Assembly: GCA_964543995.1 (NCBI GenBank)
Contig: CAZJBB010000047.1
Location: 1 to 17,187 of the forward strand
Direction: 5' to 3'
DNA from: CAIXTV01 sp964543995
GTDB lineage: Bacteria; Bacteroidota; Bacteroidia; Bacteroidales; CAIXTV01
Length of the DNA: 17,187 bases
Position 1 is the stretch's first letter, and every line of letters begins with the position of its first letter. This document shows, in pieces, positions 8,226 through 15,818 of the stretch. Under the pieces are notes generated by a model. The model was not told where the DNA came from. It worked only from the letters and a program-made list of their open reading frames with translations, and searched no databases. The position numbers were made by a program, and so were the translations under genes.

Positions 8226-9224
8226 TTAAAAAGCTAAAGTAAAGTTCAAGTTTTTTGTATACCGTCCTCCAATGATGGAATCCTTGGTAGGAATATCTAT
8301 GGCAAAAGTCTTCATATTATCAAACCTACAAGAGAAAACGCCAATACCGTTGTTGATATTGGTATAATCCGGACGATCGAATACAGAACTTCCTGTGGGA
8401 GCATTTACATCAATATAGGTTGATAATTCGTCGCCCCCGGCCAAAATAATGAGGTCAATATTTCCACAAACTCTGCTTACGTTAGGGTTAGCAGGAATTG
8501 AGTTAGATAAGGCGGGGAAGAAAGATGGGCCATAATCCATTTCCATTTGCGTTCCCCCATCTAAATTAGGTGATTTTAAATAGCCGAAATTAATATCAAC
8601 ACTATGGTCGGTAATTGCGCCTAAGGCATCTTTTTCTTTGTAATGAAAACGAATAATCATTTCATACCTTCTGCCATTAATCGCACTTTTCCAAATGGCT
8701 GTCTTGGAAGAATTAAAACCAATACTATATTGGGGCTGTGTAATCGCAAATTTATTCACCAATTTGGTTGAAGAAGAAATGAGTTTCCCGTTGGTTTTAT
8801 TCAAAACATACATCTTGTATTCGCATATGTCGGAATAACTTGGATTATTGGGATTGATGATGCGTTTTGCTTTCCAAACATACTGGTTGGGATAATAAAA
8901 AACACCGGGTTCTTTGTTGTATATGGTTGTAGTATCAAAAGGGATGGTAGTTACATAATAACCGTTTTTCCATTCTTCCATATAGACTTCAAGTTCAGAA
9001 GGATCGTAATTACTCATTGCAGGATCAGCAGCCATTACATAAGCATTATTATTACCTAGAAAAGCCTTATTGATTTTAATATAATGAATGCTGTCATTTT
9101 GATTCAATATACCATAAACAACTGTAATATCCTTATATTCAGCATTTACATCAATTTTAGTAGAACAAGAATTGAAGGATAGACTCAAACAAAGAAAACA
9201 GAAAGCACAAAATAAACCTCGCAT
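8226..9224 (-). CDS. Uncharacterised Bacteroidota lipoprotein
   Basis: I do not recognise a specific family. The 332-residue product starts with a short hydrophobic signal peptide ending in FNSC, so Cys20 is the likely lipidated residue and the mature protein probably sits on an outer- or inner-membrane leaflet. The remainder has no further hydrophobic segment and alternates polar and aromatic residues (many Tyr, Asn, Ile, Val), suggesting mainly beta-structure. It contains no catalytic motif I can name. The overall look (a short beta sequence after the Cys, then a long Tyr/Asn-rich body) recalls DUF4249-type lipoproteins, but that is a weak impression. It is monocistronic, between dnaK and the divergent panB, and has its own -7 element. 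No terminator is evident between it and dnaK. Confidence 0.75.
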   Translation of the reverse strand: MRGLFCAFCFLCLSLSFNSCSTKIDVNAEYKDITVVYGILNQNDSIHYIKINKAFLGNNNAYVMAADPAMSNYDPSELEVYMEEWKNGYYVTTIPFDTTTIYNKEPGVFYYPNQYVWKAKRIINPNNPSYSDICEYKMYVLNKTNGKLISSSTKLVNKFAITQPQYSIGFNSSKTAIWKSAINGRRYEMIIRFHYKEKDALGAITDHSVDINFGYLKSPNLDGGTQMEMDYGPSFFPALSNSIPANPNVSRVCGNIDLIILAGGDELSTYIDVNAPTGSSVFDRPDYTNINNGIGVFSCRFDNMKTFAIDIPTKDSIIGGRYTKNLNFTLAF

Positions 9225-9246
9225 GTTGAATAATTTAGAACTTTGA

Positions 9247-9254
9247 CAAAAATA
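9247..9254 (-). promoter_or_regulatory. Putative -7 promoter element of the lipoprotein gene
   Basis: The minus strand reads TATTTTTG (TAnnTTTG), with 22 bases before the start codon at 9224. No matching TTTG lies at the -33 distance. It is divergent from the panB element 65 bp away. Confidence 0.35.
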
Positions 9255-9318
9255 GTCTTTTTCTAAATAGTTTTTGCTGATTTAAAACATTTATTATGGT
9301 AGTTAATTTTAGAAAATA

Positions 9319-9326
9319 TACATTTG
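9319..9326 (+). promoter_or_regulatory. Putative -7 promoter element of panB
   Basis: The sequence TACATTTG fits TAnnTTTG with 22 bases before the panB ATG, the same spacing as the divergent lipoprotein promoter. The -33 region holds only ATGG (9296-9299) at 19 bp, a poor match to TTTG. Confidence 0.4.
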
Positions 9327-9348
9327 CAGGAATAAAATCAAAAATATC

Positions 9349-10164
9349 ATGTCGAATTTCAGAATAGAACCCAAAATTACCACCCATACCCTTCAGGAAA
9401 TGAAGATTAAGGGAGAGAAAATTGCCATGTTGACTGCTTATGATTACTCCATGGCCAGACTCTTAGATAATGCCGGAGTGGATGTAATTCTAGTGGGAGA
9501 TTCGGCTTCCAATGTTATGGCCGGATATCGTTCGACTTTGCCCATTACTTTAAACGAAATGATTTACCATGGTTCTTCGGTTCAAAGAGGTGTAAATAGA
9601 GCCTTGGTGGTCGTAGACCTTCCTTTTGGCACCTATCAGGGGAATTCAAAAGAAGCATTAAATTCAGCCATTCGCATTATGAAAGAATCGGGAGTAGATG
9701 CGGTAAAGCTGGAAGGCGGCAGTGAAATTATTGAATCCGTAGAAAGAATATTATCTGCCGGAATTCCGGTGATGGGTCATTTAGGCTTGACTCCTCAATC
9801 CATACATAAATTCGGCACCTATGTTGTAAGAGCCACGGAACCGGAAGAAGCTTCTAAATTGGTTGAAGATGCTCATAAATTGCAAACCGCTGGTTGTTTT
9901 GCTATTGTTTTAGAAAAAATTCCTGCCTCTTTAGCAGCACAAGTCTCGAGTGAGTTACGAATTCCTGTGATCGGAATCGGTGCCGGAAGTAAAGTGGATG
10001 GCCAAGTATTGGTTTTGCATGATATGCTGGGGATTACCCAACAATTCTCTCCTCGTTTTCTAAGGCGTTATGCCAATTTAAGTGAAGAAATTATCGGATC
10101 GGTTACTTCTTATATCAGCGATGTAAAATCGCTAAACTTCCCCAATGAAAAAGAACAATATTGA
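9349..10164 (+). CDS. panB: 3-methyl-2-oxobutanoate hydroxymethyltransferase
   Basis: Cytosolic enzyme that transfers a hydroxymethyl group from 5,10-methylene-tetrahydrofolate to 2-oxoisovalerate, giving ketopantoate, the first committed step of pantothenate and CoA synthesis. At 271 residues it is a normal size. Family motifs are clear: LTAYDYSMARLLDNAGVD, VGDSASNVMAGY, VVVDLPFGTYQ, VKLEGG, GIPVMGHLGLTPQ, PVIGIGAG and DGQVLVLHDMLG. By offset against E. coli PanB, the metal ligands correspond to Asp51, Asp90 and Glu122, and the catalytic Glu to Glu189. The ATG at 9349 follows a -7 promoter element. The last 20 bases overlap the start of the next gene, so the two are co-transcribed. No panC or panD is in the window. 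Confidence 0.97.
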   Translation: MSNFRIEPKITTHTLQEMKIKGEKIAMLTAYDYSMARLLDNAGVDVILVGDSASNVMAGYRSTLPITLNEMIYHGSSVQRGVNRALVVVDLPFGTYQGNSKEALNSAIRIMKESGVDAVKLEGGSEIIESVERILSAGIPVMGHLGLTPQSIHKFGTYVVRATEPEEASKLVEDAHKLQTAGCFAIVLEKIPASLAAQVSSELRIPVIGIGAGSKVDGQVLVLHDMLGITQQFSPRFLRRYANLSEEIIGSVTSYISDVKSLNFPNEKEQY

Positions 10165-10873
10165 TGATTTAGATGTTTCATCTTCTGTACTTTACGAAGA
10201 CAACCACCTCATCATTGTAAACAAAAGACCCTCTGAGATCGTTCAAGGGGATAAAACCGGAGATACCCCATTAAGCGACAAGATTAAACAGTACCTTAAG
10301 CTAAAGTACAATAAACCCGGCAATGTGTATTTGGGTGTAGCACACCGAATTGACCGACCGGTAAGCGGTATAGTAATTTTCGCCCGCACCGATAAAGCCC
10401 TGACGCGTATCAACCAAATCTTAAAAGAAAGAAGCATTTCGAAAAAATACTGGGCCGTGGTAAAAAATGCTCCACCGGCAACATCGGGTCATCTGCAACA
10501 TTTTATCAAGAAAAATGAAGCCAATAATAAATCCTATATCGTAAAAGAAACTGATCCGGGAGCACAACTTGCCGAACTCAATTATAAATTGGTTACGAAG
10601 AGCGATCATTATTATTTATTGGAAATAGAGTTGCTCACCGGGCGCCATCATCAAATTCGCGCTCAATTGGCTGCCATGGGCTGTCCGATTAAAGGAGATT
10701 TAAAATATGGGTTTAACCGCAGCAATTCCGACGCCTCTATTCATTTGCATGCCAGAAGCGTAAAATTCAATCATCCTGTTTCCTTGAAAGAAATTTTTAT
10801 AGTGGCAGACCCACCAAAAGATGCGGTTTGGGATTATTTTAGAAGTTGTGAAGAATCAGAAATTAAACAGTAA
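10145..10873 (+). CDS. RluA-family RNA pseudouridine synthase
   Basis: Predicted to isomerise specific uridines in rRNA or tRNA to pseudouridine. The 242-residue product is a bare catalytic domain. It opens with YEDNHLIIVNKRPSEIVQGD, contains the family motif AHRIDRPVSGIVIFARTDKA with catalytic Asp70, and later ELLTGRHHQIRAQLAAMGCPIKGDLKYG. There is no N-terminal S4 RNA-binding domain, which distinguishes it from typical RluC/RluD proteins. The start overlaps panB by 20 bp in another frame, pointing to translational coupling. The target nucleotide cannot be read from sequence, so I give no gene symbol. Downstream, 59 bp separate it from a convergent gene, and I see no convincing terminator there. 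Confidence 0.93.
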   Translation: MKKNNIDDLDVSSSVLYEDNHLIIVNKRPSEIVQGDKTGDTPLSDKIKQYLKLKYNKPGNVYLGVAHRIDRPVSGIVIFARTDKALTRINQILKERSISKKYWAVVKNAPPATSGHLQHFIKKNEANNKSYIVKETDPGAQLAELNYKLVTKSDHYYLLEIELLTGRHHQIRAQLAAMGCPIKGDLKYGFNRSNSDASIHLHARSVKFNHPVSLKEIFIVADPPKDAVWDYFRSCEESEIKQ

Positions 10874-10932
10874 TTCACTGACACTGTGTTCAGGAAAACC
10901 CAACTTCATTAAATTGTATATGAAACATAAAA

Positions 10933-11463
10933 CTATTCAGAATCCGATTGTTTCGTTTTATTTGTAATCCAACCCGTCAAAAATTTGGCATTATTCATCA
11001 GTAAATATCCTGCTAATAGTTTAAAGCCATCAATAATAATAAGTGAAAAAGCAGGATTGGAAGTCATACGATCTACCGAATGATCGTTTTTCCAAAAAGC
11101 GATAAGATTACCTGCCAAAGAAGGAAGTGTAAGAATACATAAAATGCCACCCAAAACGATTATAGCGATATGAATGATAGTAGATTGTGGCAGCATTTCG
11201 TGTAAGGATTCTTCTTCCAAGCCTCTCGTTAGCGAAAGATGTTTTATAATATACTCCGGCTTGAAAATCAACAACCTGAGAACGACAAGGTAAATGATGA
11301 GGTAGATGATGAGTTGAAACAACAATAGGTTTACAATTCTACCCTCATCCTCAAAAAGGTAAGGGACAGCTGAAATGGTCTGTGCTAGCACTTCTATCAG
11401 CTTATATAAAATCCATAAGCCGAAAATTCGCAAAATAATTGTAAATAGTGTTTTTGCAGTCAT
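10933..11463 (-). CDS. Hypothetical multi-pass membrane protein
   Basis: Unrecognised 176-residue inner-membrane protein. Four hydrophobic segments are visible at about residues 5-26 (LFTIILRIFGLWILYKLIEVL), 43-65 (IVNLLLFQLIIYLIIYLVVLRLL), 95-119 (STIIHIAIIVLGGILCILTLP) and 143-160 (AFSLIIIDGFKLLAGYLL). A charged tail follows (TNKTKQSDSE). A soluble loop with many Glu lies between segments 2 and 3. No catalytic or transport motif is evident. The ATG at 11463 gives MTAKTLFTII, directly before segment 1. An upstream in-frame ATG at 11505 lies above the -7 element and is rejected. The gene stands alone and converges on the pseudouridine synthase gene. Confidence 0.75.
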   Translation of the reverse strand: MTAKTLFTIILRIFGLWILYKLIEVLAQTISAVPYLFEDEGRIVNLLLFQLIIYLIIYLVVLRLLIFKPEYIIKHLSLTRGLEEESLHEMLPQSTIIHIAIIVLGGILCILTLPSLAGNLIAFWKNDHSVDRMTSNPAFSLIIIDGFKLLAGYLLMNNAKFLTGWITNKTKQSDSE

Positions 11464-11489
11464 ATTGTGGAGTTTTAATTTTTGCTTAG

Positions 11490-11497
11490 CAAATATA
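11490..11497 (-). promoter_or_regulatory. Putative -7 promoter element of the membrane protein gene
   Basis: The minus strand reads TATATTTG (TAnnTTTG), with 26 bases before the ATG at 11463. TTTTTG runs occur just upstream but at shorter than usual spacing. Confidence 0.4.
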
Positions 11498-11518
11498 CAG
11501 AACAAAAATCAAAAATAG

Positions 11519-11532
11519 TATGGTCTACCATA
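11519..11532. promoter_or_regulatory. Small palindrome, possible operator
   Basis: TATGGTCTACCATA is an inverted repeat with perfect 6-bp arms and a 2-base centre. It lies about 22 bp upstream of the -7 element at 11490-11497, where a regulator controlling the membrane-protein gene could bind. The remaining intergenic DNA up to 11755 is AT-rich and holds no gene, tRNA or strong terminator that I can see. Function is a guess from position. Confidence 0.25.
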
Positions 11533-11755
11533 ATCTGGGTAATTTTAAGTTACATAGAGGAAATAAATGGAAGATGTAGTCTTTTATTTCATTTGGAGAC
11601 AATTAACCCGAACATACATTAAACATTAGCATTTGAAAATATTAGATAGAAAAAGAAGTCTAACTAATTGAAAACTAAAAATTACCAAGTATTAATGAAT
11701 TTATGTTTTCAATAAAAAAAGCTTAAAACAACACTACTCCTAGCAAAAATAATTT

Positions 11756-13693
11756 CTAATTCTGCAAAATCTTAAATTCCGTTCTTCGGTTGTTAGCCCT
11801 TCCGGATTCTGTTTCATTTGAGTCGATAGGCTTAGAGAAACCATACCCGACAAAAGTCAGACGATCGGATTTCACTCCTGCATTTTGCAAGAAATCGAAA
11901 ACGGATTTTGCTCTGTTTTTGGATAAAGCCAAATTATGCGCTTCGGAGCCCACGTTGTCCGTATGTCCACTGATTTCTATTTTCAGATTTGGATTGCTTT
12001 TAAGCAATTGCAATAGCTTTTCCAACTCAATTTTCGATTCTGATTTTAATTCAAATTTGTCGGTCTCAAAGAAAATGTTTTTCAAAATAACGGTTTCCCC
12101 CTTCTTGATGCGTTTAAGTGGAATATCTTTTAAAAATGGTTTCAAATTATCATGTATCCCTTTTAGCTCAAAGTTCTCCGAATAAAACAAATAACCATCT
12201 AATGAAACATTGAGCGCATAATTTCTATCGCTGGGAACACTCACCAAAAAACTTCCATTTTCGGCATCCGAAGTCGATTCAATGGTGGAGGATTTAACAC
12301 TTAAGTCGATTAGCTCAAATTTTGCCGCTAAAGGCTTTTTGGTTTCGCTATCATATACAATCCCTTTTAAGTATGTGGCCACTTCGGGGCGAACTTCGTT
12401 GTATAACTCGAAATTATACAAATCCTGTTTGCCATGTCCGCCGGCTTTATCAGAAGCAAAATACGCTAAATTACCGGTATTGTTCAGAATCATGTAACTG
12501 TCATCGGCATAGGTATTGATGGGATACCCTAAATTTTTGGGTTTCGACCAAATCCCGTTGCTGTCCATTCGAGAAACAAAAATATCGAATCCTCCCATTC
12601 CGGTATGTCCTTTGGAGGCAAAATAGAGGGTTTTTCCATCGAAGTGAATAAATGGGGACATTTCATCATCAGGGGTATTGATTGAATCGCCCAAATTTTC
12701 AGGTGTGGTGAATCCATTTTTAGTAATGTTGGTTTTCCAAATATCCATACCTCCTTTCCCTCCCGGGCGATTGCTGGTAAAATACAGGATTTTCCCATCC
12801 GAAGATAAACTGGGCTGGGTTTCCCAATTCTCTGAATTAACAACCGGTCCAATATTCACCGGTTTCGACCAATTGTTTCCCACTTTCTTTGAATAGTAAA
12901 TATCGCAACTTCCATACCCATCTTCTCGTTGACAGGCAGTAAAATAGATATAGGTGCCATCCGATGAAATGGTTTGTGCCCCTTCATTTCCATGAGAATT
13001 TAGCGGCGGAGGCAAAGGTCTAGCCTTAGACCAAACCCCATTAATTCTATGACTGATATACAAATCTTCTTCGGTTGCTGAACCGGTTACAGTGTATTTA
13101 TCACTGGGGCGAAGTTTGGTAAACACCAAAGTGTTTTCATCAGTAGTTAAAGAAGGCAGGTATTCTCCGTCAGGAGTATTAATGCTATCGCCCATATTTA
13201 TTGGGTTAAAAGGAACCGGATGCTTAAGTGCTTCCAAGGCAAACTCGCAATTTCTAATTTTTTTTGCAATGGATTCTGTTTTTTTTGACGAAACTTTAGG
13301 GTGCTTTAAGTAGGCTTGCAAATGGTTTATTGCTTCCTGGTATTTTCCAAAACTATATTCGGCGCAACCTGCTATATACAAAGTGATTGGAAAATTTTCG
13401 GAGCCCAATTTTATGGCTTCATTGTATGAGTCAATGGCATCTTCGGCATTTTTCATTTCGCTGTAAACATCGCCCAACAGCAGCCATCCTTCAACAAACT
13501 TTGGGTCATATCTAACCGCTTTCTGGATTTCGTCCAAAGCATCTTTATAGTTTTTATACTTTAAAAAATTAGAGGCTTTATAATATGCTTTTTCAGCATT
13601 TTTCGAGGCGGTACCCATATCCCCTTGGGAGCATGCGGCTGTCCAAATAAAGCTACAAACGATCAGAATTAACAGGGATTTACTTATTTTCAT
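11756..13693 (-). CDS. PorE-like lipoprotein: TPR, PD40 beta-propeller, CarboxypepD_reg-like, OmpA_C
   Basis: Lipoprotein of 645 residues, probably outer-membrane anchored and gripping peptidoglycan. The signal peptide ends at TAAC (Cys21). TPR-like helices cover about 30-150 (AEKAYYKASNF, DALDEIQKAVRYDPKF, DAIDSYNEAIKLG). About five PD40/WD40-like blades follow (about 175-425), with repeats such as SLTTDENTLVFT, TISSDGTYIYFT, SLSSDGKILYFTSNRPGG and FDGKTLYFASKG. Next is a carboxypeptidase-regulatory-like domain (LKGIVYDSETKKPL to SLDGYLFYSENF), then OmpA_C from about 535 with GHTDNVG and NNRRTEF, carrying the Asp and Arg that bind peptidoglycan in this family. The order is that of PorE of the type IX secretion system, but Bacteroidota carry paralogues with this layout, so the T9SS role is unproven. 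The start is 1 bp after the queE stop. Confidence 0.9.
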   Translation of the reverse strand: MKISKSLLILIVCSFIWTAACSQGDMGTASKNAEKAYYKASNFLKYKNYKDALDEIQKAVRYDPKFVEGWLLLGDVYSEMKNAEDAIDSYNEAIKLGSENFPITLYIAGCAEYSFGKYQEAINHLQAYLKHPKVSSKKTESIAKKIRNCEFALEALKHPVPFNPINMGDSINTPDGEYLPSLTTDENTLVFTKLRPSDKYTVTGSATEEDLYISHRINGVWSKARPLPPPLNSHGNEGAQTISSDGTYIYFTACQREDGYGSCDIYYSKKVGNNWSKPVNIGPVVNSENWETQPSLSSDGKILYFTSNRPGGKGGMDIWKTNITKNGFTTPENLGDSINTPDDEMSPFIHFDGKTLYFASKGHTGMGGFDIFVSRMDSNGIWSKPKNLGYPINTYADDSYMILNNTGNLAYFASDKAGGHGKQDLYNFELYNEVRPEVATYLKGIVYDSETKKPLAAKFELIDLSVKSSTIESTSDAENGSFLVSVPSDRNYALNVSLDGYLFYSENFELKGIHDNLKPFLKDIPLKRIKKGETVILKNIFFETDKFELKSESKIELEKLLQLLKSNPNLKIEISGHTDNVGSEAHNLALSKNRAKSVFDFLQNAGVKSDRLTFVGYGFSKPIDSNETESGRANNRRTEFKILQN

Positions 13694-13694
13694 A

Positions 13695-14324
13695 TTAGGG
13701 GATATTAATGTATTTATGGGCTTGAATCGATAACTTCCAGTGAGGATGCTCAATAATATAATTCACCAACATGGGAGTAACTGTATTGCGTTTACTCCAT
13801 TCCGGTTGTAACAAAAGACTGCAATGCTTACTTACTTTTTGAGCTTCCGATTCAGCCCAAATCAAGTCGTTCTCTTCGGTGATAATGACTTTTAATTCAT
13901 GCGCTTGTGGGTATATTTCCGAAACCGGAGGCGCGTTTTTCTTAGGGGAAAGACAAATCCATTCCCATTCTCCACTCAGCTTTTCTGAACCTGAGGTTTC
14001 CAAAAAGCGTTTTATATGATGGGTTTTAAACTGGCTGCATAAATAATCTAAAGGGTATAATAAGGGCTCCCCTCCGGTGACCAATACAGTTTTCATTCCA
14101 CTGGACACCATTCCTGTAATGACCTCATCAACTGAGACCAAGGGATGCATTTTGGCATTCCATGATTCTTTAACATCACACCAATAACAACCGACATCAC
14201 AACCTCCAATTCGCAGAAAATATGCTGCAGTTCCGGTGTTGATTCCCTCTCCCTGCAAGGAAATAAACGTTTCCATAATCGGAAGCATCGTTCCGTTCTT
14301 AAATGCTTCTTCTTGCTGCTTCAT
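13695..14324 (-). CDS. queE: 7-carboxy-7-deazaguanine synthase (radical SAM)
   Basis: Converts 6-carboxytetrahydropterin to 7-carboxy-7-deazaguanine in the queuosine (preQ0) pathway, using a [4Fe-4S] cluster and SAM. The product has about 209 residues. It shows the substrate-side motif ISLQGEG (21-27), the radical SAM cluster motif CDVGCYWC with Cys42, Cys46 and Cys49 in CxxxCxxC spacing, and TGGEPLLYP (83-91), the SAM-binding GGE motif. The ATG at 14324 overlaps the 3' end of the upstream kinase gene by 26 bp. A further upstream in-frame ATG (14354) would increase the overlap and is less likely. The stop lies 1 bp before the PorE-like gene. No other queuosine genes (queC, queD, queF) are in the window. 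Confidence 0.95.
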   Translation of the reverse strand: MKQQEEAFKNGTMLPIMETFISLQGEGINTGTAAYFLRIGGCDVGCYWCDVKESWNAKMHPLVSVDEVITGMVSSGMKTVLVTGGEPLLYPLDYLCSQFKTHHIKRFLETSGSEKLSGEWEWICLSPKKNAPPVSEIYPQAHELKVIITEENDLIWAESEAQKVSKHCSLLLQPEWSKRNTVTPMLVNYIIEHPHWKLSIQAHKYINIP

Positions 14325-15750
14325 AGTTAGGTTCCTCAATATGTTGTAAAACAATATTCAGATGAGATTTGTTTTTAAGTAAATCCGCAATTTTTTCGGC
14401 GCAATATACAGATCGATGCTGGCCCCCAGTGCAGCCAAATGACACCATCAAATGCTCAAACCCCCTCCCTAAATACTGATTTACAGATTGTTCCACTAAA
14501 TCAAATGTACTTTGAATAAAACTTTCCACTTCAGGAAAAGCTGATAAATACTTCACCACTTCTTCATCCTTTCCACATAATTTTTTATACGCCTCTAAAC
14601 GTCCGGGATTGGGCAATGCTCGGCAATCGAATACAAACCCCCCACCGTTTCCGGAAGGATCGCTTGGAATTCCTTTTTTAAATGAAAAACTATGAATGCG
14701 AACTTTTAAAGGAACTTGAACTTGAGTTATTTGCTGAATAGCCTCAGATTCTTTCAATTTCTCAAGCAAATTTTTCAAATAAGGAATATTATCGGGAAGC
14801 AGGTTTTGATCTAATAGATACTGCAAATTACTAAGAGCAAAGGGAATGCTTTGTAAAAAATGGGTCTTCTTTTCGTAATACCCTCTGAATCCGTATGCTC
14901 CAAGCGCTTGCAAAATGCGAATCAAAACAAAACCGTAATAATGAGAAGTAAAAGCCTTTCTGTCCATTTGGACATGAAGTTGCAAGACTTTCAAATAATA
15001 TTCCAACAATTCATTTCTAATTTCTTGGGGGATATCGGCTTTGGCGTCATATAGTAAGGAAGCCAAATCGTATTGCAAAGCGCCTTTTCTTCCTCCCTGA
15101 TAGTCAATAAAATAAATGTCATCATTTTGTAACATGATGTTTCTCGACTGAAAGTCTCTGTAGAGAAAGAAATCAGTTCCTGCCGATAATAAAAATTCAG
15201 TAAGTATTTCAAAATCATTTTCCAACCATTGTTCATCGAAAGGAATGCGGGCCAATTTCAGGAAATAATATTTAAAATAGTTCAAGTCCCACATCATTGA
15301 CTGCTTATCGAAAATGGCACGAGGATAACATAAACTGAAATCCAAATTTTTAGCCGCTTGTATCTGAATAATGGGCAAATAGTCAATGATTCGCTTATAG
15401 GTTTGTAACAGTTCGTTTGAAAAACCAAAAATCTTTCTATGCTCTTGAAGATAAGAAAATAGGGTTTGATCTCCCAAATCATTTAAAATATAAAACTTAT
15501 AGTCATCACTGAGAGCCAATATTTCGGGAACCGGCAAGTGAAGGGAGGCAAAAGTTTGGGTAAATCCGATAAAAGCCTGATTTTCTTTCACATCGCTATT
15601 ATATACACCAATAAAAGTTTTATCCTCAGCATGTATACGGTAATACTGACGATAGGAACCCGAAGAAGGCAAGGCTTCAATAAATTGAGGATGGCTATTA
15701 AATGTTTTTGCGAAAAGTTGAACTAAAGTGTCTGTTATGAGTTTATTCAA
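14299..15750 (-). CDS. AmgK-like sugar kinase fused to RapZ C-terminal domain
   Basis: Two-domain cytosolic protein of 483 residues. Residues 1 to about 330 are an APH/choline-kinase-type phosphotransferase. They contain GSYRQYYRI near the N-terminus, a catalytic-loop motif YRDFQSRNIML (Asp199, Asn204) in place of the usual HGDxxxxN, and IDYQGG (Asp216) as the metal-binding element. The closest named family is AmgK, the anomeric MurNAc/GlcNAc kinase of peptidoglycan recycling. Residues about 346-483 match the C-terminal domain of RapZ: FDCRALPNPGR (374-384) and SFGCTGGQHRS (437-447). RapZ's own N-terminal P-loop ATPase domain is absent. The start is TTG at 15750; an in-frame stop lies just upstream and no ATG occurs before residue 152. 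It is the first gene of the operon with queE and the PorE-like gene. Substrate is inferred. Confidence 0.9.
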   Translation of the reverse strand: MNKLITDTLVQLFAKTFNSHPQFIEALPSSGSYRQYYRIHAEDKTFIGVYNSDVKENQAFIGFTQTFASLHLPVPEILALSDDYKFYILNDLGDQTLFSYLQEHRKIFGFSNELLQTYKRIIDYLPIIQIQAAKNLDFSLCYPRAIFDKQSMMWDLNYFKYYFLKLARIPFDEQWLENDFEILTEFLLSAGTDFFLYRDFQSRNIMLQNDDIYFIDYQGGRKGALQYDLASLLYDAKADIPQEIRNELLEYYLKVLQLHVQMDRKAFTSHYYGFVLIRILQALGAYGFRGYYEKKTHFLQSIPFALSNLQYLLDQNLLPDNIPYLKNLLEKLKESEAIQQITQVQVPLKVRIHSFSFKKGIPSDPSGNGGGFVFDCRALPNPGRLEAYKKLCGKDEEVVKYLSAFPEVESFIQSTFDLVEQSVNQYLGRGFEHLMVSFGCTGGQHRSVYCAEKIADLLKNKSHLNIVLQHIEEPNYEAARRSI

Positions 15751-15769
15751 TGTGAAAAAGTATTTTTAA

Positions 15770-15777
15770 CAAAAGTA
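15770..15777 (-). promoter_or_regulatory. Putative -7 promoter element of the kinase-queE-PorE-like operon
   Basis: The minus strand reads TACTTTTG (TAnnTTTG), with 19 bases before the TTG start at 15750, predicting a very short leader. This also supports the TTG start, as there is no room for an upstream one. It is divergent from the element at 15819-15826. Confidence 0.4.
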
Positions 15778-15818
15778 AAGATTTTATCCGTTTTGTTTTA
15801 GTAATTGATACAAAAACG

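Noticed and set aside
10877..10895. Possible hairpin after the pseudouridine synthase gene (CTGACAC ... GTGTTCAG)
   Set aside because: The loop would be only one to three bases with a bulge and no U tract follows, so it is not a convincing intrinsic terminator.
11641..11665. TTAGA ... TCTAA inverted repeat in the intergenic region
   Set aside because: Five-base arms in very AT-rich DNA are expected by chance and there is no link to a start or stop.
11790..12185. 131-codon open frame on the plus strand
   Set aside because: Lies wholly antisense to the OmpA and adjacent domains of the PorE-like gene; no family features and no promoter.
13694..13753. Upstream start (13753) for the PorE-like gene
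   Set aside because: It would overlap queE by 59 bp and place 20 residues before the signal peptide; the ATG at 13693 gives a clean lipoprotein signal.
14325..14354. Upstream start (14354) for queE
   Set aside because: It deepens the overlap with the kinase-RapZ gene from 26 to 56 bp and adds residues not seen in QueE proteins.
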